The translations under genes were made by a program, and so were the position numbers. A DNA stretch of 64,000 nucleotides from Prevotella merdae (GTDB lineage: Bacteria; Bacteroidota; Bacteroidia; Bacteroidales; Bacteroidaceae). The first letter of the stretch is position 1; the number at the start of each line of letters is the position of its first letter. The notes below the pieces were generated by a model, which did not search any database, was not told the DNA's origin, and saw only the letters and a program-made list of their open reading frames with translations. Positions 23,640 through 30,411 of this stretch are shown here, in pieces. Location of the stretch: NCBI RefSeq assembly GCF_900290275.1, contig NZ_LT985324.1, positions 62,733-126,732 of the forward strand. Direction: 5' to 3'.

Positions 23640-24938
23640 TTACGAAACACGGTCTTGCTCTCTTGCCACAAACTGTACTTCGACATTCACACGGAAGTCA
23701 TTAATATTGCAGAGGTCTTCAAATGAATAGAGAAAATGATGATTGTGTAGGCAGTACCATGGATAGGTAAAATACACATCTTGATAAACAGGATAGTGCA
23801 TACCTTCGTCCCATGAAACTCCATCATCCATTGTTATCTTGCGCTCATCCCAATCGTCTGGAGAATACTTGCTTACCCAGTAGTCACAACAGGAGTGTGG
23901 CTCGTAATAATTAGAACCGCTCGCCAAGGCTGCAATAATATTCCAAATGTGTGTACCCTCATAATTGTGCAATTCTGCCTTCAAACGTTGATTCTCTTTG
24001 GCAGACGACTTGTATTTTCGCTCATATCCCAGTTCGCTTTTGCTGTTCTTCCATTTGGGATAAACATATATTCCAATCTCATAGTGTGTAGTATGGCTCA
24101 CCTTCTCCATCCACTGTAGCGACTTGCTTGTCTTTTTGCCAAGTTTGATAGCTTTGCGTATGGCACGCATCAGCAGGTCGTTCGTCCGCCTTATACGTTG
24201 GGCATTCTCCTCGTTATGTACAAAATTTCGGTTCATCATCCGTTGGCGGTCTGCAAGCAGACTCCTGACCTTCTTCTCTTGGGCATCCACTTTGGCGCAA
24301 TGCCCTTGGCTCCAAACTTTATCAGTGTAGTTTTGGTAGCCAAGTTCAATGAGTGTGACAAACTCCTTCTTGATACGTTCTTCCAGTTCTGTGAGGCTCA
24401 TGTTCTCCACCTCTGAATTGTCATACTCTGTTTCTTTGTTCAGAAGCTCCAATTCCCAATCTTTAAGATTCGTGGGCTGACAATTCTCATCGTATGCCTG
24501 AGCTGCACCATCGTTGGTGAAGCAGACATAGCCAATGAAAATCTTCTTATACCCATCCTCCTCTTCGGGAATGGGTACACATCTATAGCGGATTTTTAAA
24601 TCATCGTAGATAAAAGGAATGAGAATCTGATTCTCCTGATTGATTACGCCTGTCTTATAATCTTTCCATGAAATCGACTGACCGTTTGCGTTAAAGAAAA
24701 GCGGACAACCATATATGGCTGGGATAAGGATGCGTCTTTCGCCAATATGATAGTAGCCGTATTTTCCCTGCTGCTTAAACCACATCTTTTCATCTGCTGT
24801 ACCCTCGTCTTTTATACCTATTCCTTTAAACTGAGGCTTTATGTACCAACTCCTTTGCCCTTCGATTTTTACCCCGAAAAGGTGCTTGCGTTTGTCAAAA
24901 ACCTTAAAATACTTGATACTATCTGTTTGCTGTTTCAT
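23640..24938 (-). CDS. WG-repeat-like protein, last gene of the AAA+ operon
   Basis: A 432-residue cytoplasmic protein without signal peptide. The N-terminal third holds WG-type beta repeats (RSWYIKPQFKGIG, ERRILIPAIYG, NQILIPFIYDDL). The middle is helical and highly charged (about 190-280), and the C-terminal third is rich in aromatic residues (VYFTYPWYCLHNHHFLYSF). It follows the AAA+ ATPase with a 5-bp gap and is probably its partner. Function is unknown; WG repeats usually mediate protein contacts. Confidence 0.6.
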   Translation of the reverse strand: MKQQTDSIKYFKVFDKRKHLFGVKIEGQRSWYIKPQFKGIGIKDEGTADEKMWFKQQGKYGYYHIGERRILIPAIYGCPLFFNANGQSISWKDYKTGVINQENQILIPFIYDDLKIRYRCVPIPEEEDGYKKIFIGYVCFTNDGAAQAYDENCQPTNLKDWELELLNKETEYDNSEVENMSLTELEERIKKEFVTLIELGYQNYTDKVWSQGHCAKVDAQEKKVRSLLADRQRMMNRNFVHNEENAQRIRRTNDLLMRAIRKAIKLGKKTSKSLQWMEKVSHTTHYEIGIYVYPKWKNSKSELGYERKYKSSAKENQRLKAELHNYEGTHIWNIIAALASGSNYYEPHSCCDYWVSKYSPDDWDERKITMDDGVSWDEGMHYPVYQDVYFTYPWYCLHNHHFLYSFEDLCNINDFRVNVEVQFVAREQDRVS

Positions 24939-24943
24939 GCTTC

Positions 24944-26242
24944 CTAATCTTTTGTCTTACTATCAGAATTCTCACTTGCCATATTCTGTTCTTTTAAAGC
25001 TGCTTGTTCTGCCACCTTTTCTTTTAATTTACGAGCTATTCTATTTTTCAATGCACGTTGCTCCTCTTCTTTAAGTTGTCTTTTCTGTTCTACTTTTGTC
25101 AAAAGGGCATTGTGCAAATCTGCTATGCAGAAACAGGCATCTTCAGAACTTTCTCCAGCTTTTCTTAATAGCATATCAAGAATTGCATTTTTTATATCTC
25201 TTCCAGAAAATCCATCTATGATTTTACCCTCTTCTGAAATGGACTCTTTATTGATGGTATCATCATGTGGTAAGGAAGCAGGAATAGTATGCCAAAGAAT
25301 TGCAGCACGAGCTTCCTCGTTAGGAAGTCCAAAGTATATATGTTTAAGAATGCGAGAATTGAAAGCTGTGTCAAAGTTGGAAACAAGGTTGGTTGCAAAG
25401 ATAACCACACCTGAAAATTCCTCTAAAAGGATAAGCATTTGGCTGCGTAGTGAGTTCAATGCTTGGTCTGAACCATGACGGACATCCTCTATACGCCGTC
25501 CAAGGAAAGAGTCTGCTTCGTCAAAAAACAGGACAGAATTGGTTTCCTTTGCAACAGAGAAAGCCTTTTGAAGATTTTTGGGTGCTTCTCCTACATACTT
25601 AGATTCAATTTCCGAGTAGTTGAGCAGCAAGATAGGCATATTCAAACTTTTTGCTATGGCGTGAGCTGTCATGGTTTTTCCAGTGCCAGGCTCCCCATAA
25701 AGATTGATAACACTACGTGGAACTGGGTCTATATCTTTAAATCCCCATTTGTCGTAAATAAGTTCTTTGTAGCGTATTATTTTCAACGCATCTTCTATAT
25801 CCAGTTTTGTTGTCTCATCAAGAATAACTTGATTTAAAGAATATTTAGGAGTTTGCGGAAAGAAAGATGGTGTTTCGTCTTTTTCTTTCGTTTTGATGAC
25901 TTCATCCTCTTTATGAACATTCTCCTCTTTCTCTTTAAAGTTCAAGTCTATACGTAGATGTCCAGTAGGAACTATAGCTTCAATTCCAGCCACCTCTGTA
26001 TACTCCTTAGCTTTGACCATTATGTCAAAACTATTAGAGATAGAAAAAGCAGCATTGCTAGTCAAACTGTATGGAAGTTCAGTATTCTCCTTTCGCTTTA
26101 AAGCCATACCAACAGACACCTGTAATCGTTTGTTGGTACACTCATTTAAGCATTTGCGAATATAAGATGCAAAGCTATTCTCAAATTGCCCTAATAAGAG
26201 AAGTTGATTGTCAGTCAACCCCTCCATTCTTATATTTATCAT
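24944..26242 (-). CDS. AAA+ ATPase (classic clade), core of an uncharacterised operon
   Basis: A 432-residue AAA+ protein. Residues 1-100 form an alpha/beta N domain, followed by a charged linker (105-135). The ATPase module has Walker A GEPGTGKT (183-190), pore loop 1 YVG (216-218), Walker B VLFFDEAD (237-244), sensor 1 N285, a candidate arginine finger R297 and sensor 2 GFSGRD (344-349). The C terminus is a glutamate/lysine-rich coiled coil (384-420). The aromatic-hydrophobic-glycine pore loop implies substrate threading, as in FtsH/Cdc48-type unfoldases, but no protease domain is fused. Small neighbours are candidate substrates or adaptors. Confidence 0.85.
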   Translation of the reverse strand: MINIRMEGLTDNQLLLLGQFENSFASYIRKCLNECTNKRLQVSVGMALKRKENTELPYSLTSNAAFSISNSFDIMVKAKEYTEVAGIEAIVPTGHLRIDLNFKEKEENVHKEDEVIKTKEKDETPSFFPQTPKYSLNQVILDETTKLDIEDALKIIRYKELIYDKWGFKDIDPVPRSVINLYGEPGTGKTMTAHAIAKSLNMPILLLNYSEIESKYVGEAPKNLQKAFSVAKETNSVLFFDEADSFLGRRIEDVRHGSDQALNSLRSQMLILLEEFSGVVIFATNLVSNFDTAFNSRILKHIYFGLPNEEARAAILWHTIPASLPHDDTINKESISEEGKIIDGFSGRDIKNAILDMLLRKAGESSEDACFCIADLHNALLTKVEQKRQLKEEEQRALKNRIARKLKEKVAEQAALKEQNMASENSDSKTKD

Positions 26243-26260
26243 TATTGTATATCTTTGTTG

Positions 26261-26689
26261 TTAGTTGTTAAGATAAATTGTCTGTCCGACATAGAGATTA
26301 TCTTGGACACCGTCTCCTTCAATATCCATAGGACAGATAGGCTTATCTTGCTCTCCAAAAATTCCTACACGCACTGCACTTTTTTTCTTTTCCATAATTT
26401 TTATTTTCAATGCGCTTGGAACTTTCTGTCGAACTTGGTCTTTAATTGTAAACAGGTCAATTACACCTGCAACAACAGCAACAACAAGGTCATACGCAAA
26501 ATCCACCACTTCACCTGCAAATTTAACAGTAGCCTTGGTTGCTCTGTATATAGTCATAATGACAGCGATAATCAGAGACAGCAACGATAGTACAAACCAC
26601 AAAGCTATACTATCGTAACTTTGAACAGCACAACAGCAAATAAAAAAAAAGAAGAAGAGAGCAGTAAGTCCGAAAAACAGTTTTATCAT
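26261..26689 (-). CDS. two-helix membrane protein of the AAA+ operon
   Basis: A 142-residue protein. Two strongly hydrophobic segments (about 1-22, LFFGLTALFFFFFICC, and 28-48) are followed by a long amphipathic segment (about 50-80) and a cytoplasmic tail ending YVGQTIYLNN. Unknown family. It lies 18 bp upstream of the ATPase and may anchor the system in the inner membrane. Confidence 0.65.
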   Translation of the reverse strand: MIKLFFGLTALFFFFFICCCAVQSYDSIALWFVLSLLSLIIAVIMTIYRATKATVKFAGEVVDFAYDLVVAVVAGVIDLFTIKDQVRQKVPSALKIKIMEKKKSAVRVGIFGEQDKPICPMDIEGDGVQDNLYVGQTIYLNN

Positions 26690-26720
26690 TTGGTAAATCT
26701 ATTGTAGTTTAACTTGTGGA

Positions 26721-27119
26721 TTATCCCAAAACGACAAGATGCTCAGAACCCAAAACTTCTTTTACTTTCTGCTCAACTTCACGAGCATGAATCAGTCTGG
26801 CGAACTTTATTTCATCCTTTTTCTCGTTATAAACACCTATAAAGAATGTCTGATAACCTTCCTTCTTTTTAGGATATGGTGCATGAAGCATTCTACGGAA
26901 CTCTTCACAATCTCCATCTGCGAGGAATGGTATATCTTGTCCTTTAATGATTTGTTGTGACTTGAAGTAATTGATGATGTCGTCCATTCGTAGTGTTCCC
27001 TCAACGACATCCTCCTGCACTGAAGCGAGAAAATTTCTTTTGTTCAGATACATTCTCCAAATACAATATCCGATAGCAGCAGCTATTCCTGCGCCAATAA
27101 TATAAGTACATCCAGTCAT
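26721..27119 (-). CDS. small LVVL-tail protein A of the AAA+ operon
   Basis: A 132-residue protein with one N-terminal membrane helix (TYIIGAGIAAAIGYCIWRMY). Its C-terminal domain shares a scheme with the next gene: FKSQQIIKGQDIPFLADG, EEFRRMLHA, FIGVYNEKKDEI, VLGSEHLVVLG. The repeated domain and tail suggest a paralogous set acting with the ATPase. Family not recognised. Confidence 0.65.
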   Translation of the reverse strand: MTGCTYIIGAGIAAAIGYCIWRMYLNKRNFLASVQEDVVEGTLRMDDIINYFKSQQIIKGQDIPFLADGDCEEFRRMLHAPYPKKKEGYQTFFIGVYNEKKDEIKFARLIHAREVEQKVKEVLGSEHLVVLG

Positions 27120-27137
27120 AATAATTATTATTTGTAT

Positions 27138-27485
27138 TTATGCTAATACAACAAGCTCTTCTTTTCCAAGAACCTGTTGCGTTCTTTGATCTAAAGCGTC
27201 AGCCTCAATGTATTCATTGTGGGTAATCTCGTCAGTTTCTTCATTATAAACACCTTTGAAAATACCAACATCTTTGACAGGAGCCTTTTGTAGCATTTCT
27301 TTGAATACTTGTTGATTGGCATTTGCTATAAATGGCACATCTCGTCCTTGTTGTAAATTGAGACTTTTGAACCAGCCTACAACATTTCGAGCAAAATTCA
27401 GACATCCTTCAATGACTGTTACAATGAGCTTCTTGATATATGCACATGCTTGTTTTATCAGTTCTATAATCTGCTCCATATTCAA
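27138..27485 (-). CDS. small LVVL-tail protein B of the AAA+ operon
   Basis: A 115-residue protein with an amphipathic N-terminal helix region (IIELIKQACAYIKKLIVTVI). The same C-terminal domain as protein A follows: FKSLNLQQGRDVPFIANA, VFKEMLQKA, FKGVYNEETDEI, VLGKEELVVLA. It abuts protein C without a spacer. Its shared domain gives strong evidence of duplication within the operon. Confidence 0.65.
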   Translation of the reverse strand: MNMEQIIELIKQACAYIKKLIVTVIEGCLNFARNVVGWFKSLNLQQGRDVPFIANANQQVFKEMLQKAPVKDVGIFKGVYNEETDEITHNEYIEADALDQRTQQVLGKEELVVLA

Positions 27486-27881
27486 TTATTTTAAAATAAC
27501 CAACTTGTTTTCCTCAAAAAGATTGATAACTTCAGGAGTTAATGCTGTCGCCTTAATCACAACGTAATGATTATCCTCAACAGGAAGTAAATCACGGTCT
27601 TTTACATAGGCGAGATATACAATGTTAGAATTGTCCTTGATTACTTTCATTGCAGCGACACCATTACTGGAATTTACACGGTATCTTCGACTGATTTCAG
27701 TCAGAAGTTTCATATCCAGTACAACGCACTCTTCATTGTGGATTGTCATTTTTAATGCAGTCTTGAATGAGTCGATAAATTTGCCTACTTTTTCCGTTGC
27801 ATACTTAGTTGTTTCCTCGATAACAGACTCTGCATATTCTTCTATGAGATAGTCTACAACTTCTGATATGTATTTGTTCAT
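27486..27881 (-). CDS. small LVIL-tail protein C of the AAA+ operon
   Basis: A 131-residue protein with a helical N-terminal half (YISEVVDYLIEEYAESVIEE) and an alpha/beta C-terminal domain (EECVVLDMKLLTEISRRY, NIVYLAYVKDRD, ATALTPEVINLFEENKLVILK). It is a more distant relative of proteins A and B, recognisable by domain length and by the terminal hydrophobic tail. No known family. Confidence 0.6.
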   Translation of the reverse strand: MNKYISEVVDYLIEEYAESVIEETTKYATEKVGKFIDSFKTALKMTIHNEECVVLDMKLLTEISRRYRVNSSNGVAAMKVIKDNSNIVYLAYVKDRDLLPVEDNHYVVIKATALTPEVINLFEENKLVILK

Positions 27882-27892
27882 CAGTGAAATTA

Positions 27893-28111
27893 TTATAACT
27901 GTTCAACATGGAGTTCTGTCATGGATAAAGCACCAGCACGTTTGATGTCAATGCCATATATGCGATAAAAGGCATCTACTACAACCTGACCTCCGTTTGT
28001 GGTTACAGGGTTGCTCATGCTTTGGGTTACAACTTCCACAGACATTCCAGGCTCTATACGAATGCCATTTGAATTCTTTACTCTTTTGGTTGTGATTCTA
28101 AATCTTGCCAT
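27893..28111 (-). CDS. DUF6140-like small protein, first gene of the AAA+ operon
   Basis: A 72-residue, strand-rich protein (MARFRITTKRVKNSNGIRIE, PGMSVEVVTQS, NGGQVVVDAFYRIYGIDIK, GALSMTELHVEQL). The pattern resembles the DUF6140 family of small Bacteroidales proteins, which I recall rather than checked. It is 11 bp before protein C. All six downstream genes follow with gaps of 0-31 bp. Confidence 0.6.
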   Translation of the reverse strand: MARFRITTKRVKNSNGIRIEPGMSVEVVTQSMSNPVTTNGGQVVVDAFYRIYGIDIKRAGALSMTELHVEQL

Positions 28112-28165
28112 AATTCAAAAATCTTTGCCGATACGCTCCACAACCACGGCGGTTAGTATATAGAT

Positions 28166-28200
28166 ACAAGAAAGGGATGGAGTTCGAATCTGCCATCCCT
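28166..28200 (-). terminator. hairpin in the leader of the AAA+ operon
   Basis: AGGGATGG (28173-28180) and CCATCCCT (28193-28200) form an 8-bp stem. Read on the minus strand it is followed by TTTCTTG. It may be a weak terminator or attenuator between the small ORF at 28205 and the operon. The loop contains a TTCGAATC word that imitates a tRNA T-loop. Confidence 0.45.
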
Positions 28201-28204
28201 CGCT

Positions 28205-28375
28205 CTAGGTAGTCTGGAAAAAAACCTGTGGTACGAAATGTTCAGAAACAAAGCCCCATCCCCAGTGCTGATATGTAGGGGTACAATTAAGGCTGTACCG
28301 AACATTATCATATACACCAAGGAAGGGCATATCGTTTCTATTCATTAGTACCTTTCTTCTTTGTTTTCCAGACAT
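28205..28375 (-). CDS. possible 56-aa leader protein of the AAA+ operon
   Basis: ATG at 28375 opens 56 codons on the minus strand (MSGKQRRKVLMNRNDMPF, then aromatic YQHWGWGFVSEHF). It lies about 85 bp downstream of a good promoter and before the leader hairpin. The composition looks coding, but no family is recognised. Confidence 0.35.
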   Translation of the reverse strand: MSGKQRRKVLMNRNDMPFLGVYDNVRYSLNCTPTYQHWGWGFVSEHFVPQVFFQTT

Positions 28376-28459
28376 TTTAGAGCGGTATGAATAGCTTGAT
28401 ACGCCTTCTTGACTAACTGGCTATTCCCTGCTTTTACACAGAGCCTCCAATCAGCGTGA

Positions 28460-28488
28460 CAAAAGTACAGAATTTAAGTGAGAATCAA
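28460..28488 (-). promoter_or_regulatory. promoter of the AAA+ operon/leader
   Basis: On the minus strand TTG (28488-28486) and TACTTTTG (28467-28460) are separated by 18 bp, a good match to the Bacteroidetes -33/-7 pair. No better promoter is visible between it and the first operon gene at 28111. Confidence 0.6.
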
Positions 28489-28602
28489 GAATCTTTTGCT
28501 GAGAAAGTGGCAAAATCGGGCTGTTTTTCTTAATTTAACGTGTGGATTGGTGGAATTTCGGAGAATTTGTATAAATTTGCATCAAACGATAATAAATTTT
28601 AT

Positions 28603-28800
28603 ATGGAGCAAGATTTAAATCGCATTAAGTTAGTCCTTGTCGAAAAGAAGAAGACGGGGAAATGGTTAGCACAAGAACTGGGTGTATCAGAGTGTACTGT
28701 GTCAAGATGGGCTAGTAATAAAGCTCAGCCTAACCTTAGTTCACTTAATGTCATAGCAAAACTACTTGGTGTCGAAATGAAAGATCTGTTAAGAAGTTAA
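28603..28800 (+). CDS. XRE-family helix-turn-helix regulator, 65 aa
   Basis: The start at 28603 (MEQDLNRIKLVL) is preferred; a TAAATTTG -7 element lies at 28572-28579, so an upstream in-frame codon at 28540 would precede the transcript. The whole protein is one Cro/C1-type HTH (GKWLAQELGVSECTVSRWAS, LSSLNVIAKLLGVEMKDLL). It is divergent from the AAA+ operon across a shared promoter region and 42 bp upstream of the RhuM gene, so it may control either. Confidence 0.8.
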   Translation: MEQDLNRIKLVLVEKKKTGKWLAQELGVSECTVSRWASNKAQPNLSSLNVIAKLLGVEMKDLLRS

Positions 28801-28842
28801 ACCAAGTTCTTCTCCAAACCAAGACATTAAAGTAATGTATAT

Positions 28843-29862
28843 ATGGACAAAGGGCAATTTTTATTATATCAAACTCCTGACGGTGATTCACAGATAGAGG
28901 TGAAGTTGCAAAACGATACTGTCTGGCTCTCGCTTGACCAGATGGCAGAGTTGTTTCAGCGTAATAAATCCACAATCTCACGACATATAAAGAATGTGTT
29001 GGAGGATGGAGAATTACAAGAAGAGGCAACTATTGCAAATTTTGCAACAGTTCAAAATGAAGGGACTCGCAAGGTTGAAAGAGTAATAGCATACTACAAC
29101 CTCGACATGATTATCAGTGTAGGTTACCGTGTACATTCATACCGTGGTGTTCAGTTCCGTATATGGGCAACTAAGGTACTGAAGGAGTATATAGTAAAAG
29201 GCTTCGCCATGAACGATGACCTTTTGAAGAGAGCTGGAGGTGGCAATTACTTTGACGAGCTGCTTGCAAGAATACGTGACATCCGCTCCAGTGAGAAGGT
29301 GTTCTATCGTAAGGTGTTGGAGATTTATGCCCTTAGTATCGACTACGACCCACGAGTGGAAATGACACAAAAGTTCTTCAAAACAGTACAGAACAAGATG
29401 CACTATTCTGTTCACGGTCATACGGCGGCGGAAATAATATACGAGAGAGCCGATGCCGAGAAAGACTTTATGGGACTTACAACGTGGGCTGGAGCTATGC
29501 CGTCAAAACCGGAAGCGGAAATAGCCAAGAACTACCTCACCCACGAAGAAATAAAGTCCTTGAACCGCATCGTGAGCCTGTATCTTGACTTCGCCGAAAT
29601 GCAAGCCGAGGAACACCGCCCTATGTATATGAAGGACTGGATAAATATTCTTGACGACTTCCTCCGTATTTCCCGTAAAGACATCCTCACTCATGCAGGT
29701 AAAATCTCCGCCAAGCTCGCCAAAGAGAAAGCCGACCATGAATACGACAAATTCAAGGAGCGTACCAAGAACAACCTCTCACCTGTAGAGATTCACTTCT
29801 TGGAGAACTTTGAGCGTGAACAGAAAAGGTTGATGGGAGGAGACAAGAAAGAGGGAAAGTAA
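28843..29862 (+). CDS. RhuM family protein (virulence RhuM-like)
   Basis: A 339-residue RhuM-family protein. The N-terminal region (1-115) holds LSLDQMAELFQRNKSTISRH and YYNLDMIISVGYRVHSYRG. The central helical part (150-250) includes HGHTAAEIIYERADAEKDF, and the C-terminal part is charged. RhuM proteins are widespread on pathogenicity islands and near restriction systems, but their biochemical function is unknown. It is full length, unlike the short relative at 1876. GC content is higher than in the preceding AAA+ operon, hinting at separate acquisition. Confidence 0.85.
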   Translation: MDKGQFLLYQTPDGDSQIEVKLQNDTVWLSLDQMAELFQRNKSTISRHIKNVLEDGELQEEATIANFATVQNEGTRKVERVIAYYNLDMIISVGYRVHSYRGVQFRIWATKVLKEYIVKGFAMNDDLLKRAGGGNYFDELLARIRDIRSSEKVFYRKVLEIYALSIDYDPRVEMTQKFFKTVQNKMHYSVHGHTAAEIIYERADAEKDFMGLTTWAGAMPSKPEAEIAKNYLTHEEIKSLNRIVSLYLDFAEMQAEEHRPMYMKDWINILDDFLRISRKDILTHAGKISAKLAKEKADHEYDKFKERTKNNLSPVEIHFLENFEREQKRLMGGDKKEGK

Positions 29863-29925
29863 GAACAATAATATTTCACCTTATTATATATAGGGAACTT
29901 ACTACTCGTAGTTCAGATAAATATT

Positions 29926-29935
29926 GTAATTTTGC
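29926..29935 (+). other. GTAATTTTGC, possible integration core or promoter element
   Basis: It matches the GTANNTTTGC core recognised by CTnDOT-type integrases and equally a TAnnTTTG -7 promoter box. It lies in the 214-bp gene-free stretch between RhuM and the truncated host gene, where the right boundary of the accessory region must fall. Confidence 0.25.
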
Positions 29936-30075
29936 ACTTGGATTTAGGTGTTATTGGTACAAGATGATGCCAACAGTCCGAAAATAGTTCTTTTAAATAT
30001 TAACTCCAAAGACTGAAATGCTGAAATATGCTATTGGTTTACAATGGATTATGGACAAAGGATAAAGCGAGATAG

Positions 30076-30261
30076 AAACGTTTTGCCGACCGTATGACTG
30101 ATACTCTCGGCCGTATGCACTCTGACGCTCAGTTCGCAGGTTCTTCTTCAGTTCCTGCTCACGTAGAGATGATGGGCTTCCTCGGTATGGGTAACAACCC
30201 AATGGTAGGTGCTTCTGTAGCTATCGCCGTTGCTATCGACCTTGCCCTCAACAAGAAGTAA
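30076..30261 (+). pseudogene. 3' fragment of a host gene at the accessory boundary
   Basis: A 61-codon frame directly after a TAG (30073-30075), ending TAA at 30261 and followed by its own terminator. It reads as the C terminus of a larger protein (KRFADRMTDTLGRMH, GNNPMVGASVAIAVAIDLAL). Codon use (CGT, GAC, GCC, CTC) matches highly expressed core genes and not the mobile region. No start or ribosome site is in a sensible place. I cannot name the parent protein. Its 5' part is expected left of the window if the accessory DNA was inserted into it. Confidence 0.55.
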
Positions 30262-30292
30262 TTGATAATATAATCAGTTATTAAATACATTT

Positions 30293-30328
30293 CCTCCATA
30301 ATCATTCGTGGTTATGGAGGATTTTTTT
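30293..30328 (+). terminator. terminator of the truncated host gene
   Basis: CCTCCATAA (30293-30301) pairs with TTATGGAGG (30312-30320), followed by ATTTTTTT. Confidence 0.8.
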
Positions 30329-30356
30329 GTTGGATTTTTTCTACCAAATATAAGTG

Positions 30357-30383
30357 TTGTTTGCCTTAATTTGCTTAATTTTG
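30357..30383 (+). promoter_or_regulatory. promoter of the FAD-dependent dehydrogenase gene
   Basis: TAATTTTG at 30376-30383 is a perfect -7 element, with TTG at 30357-30359 somewhat close (16 bp). The ATG is 28 bp downstream. Confidence 0.5.
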
Positions 30384-30411
30384 CGCTTTACAATCAAATA
30401 CAATTCATTAG

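Noticed and set aside
28131..28210. tRNA-like segment with a TTCGAATC loop and paired flanks
   Set aside because: The apparent T-arm needs a bulge, no acceptor, D or anticodon arms can be formed, and the hairpin is better explained as a leader terminator on the minus strand.
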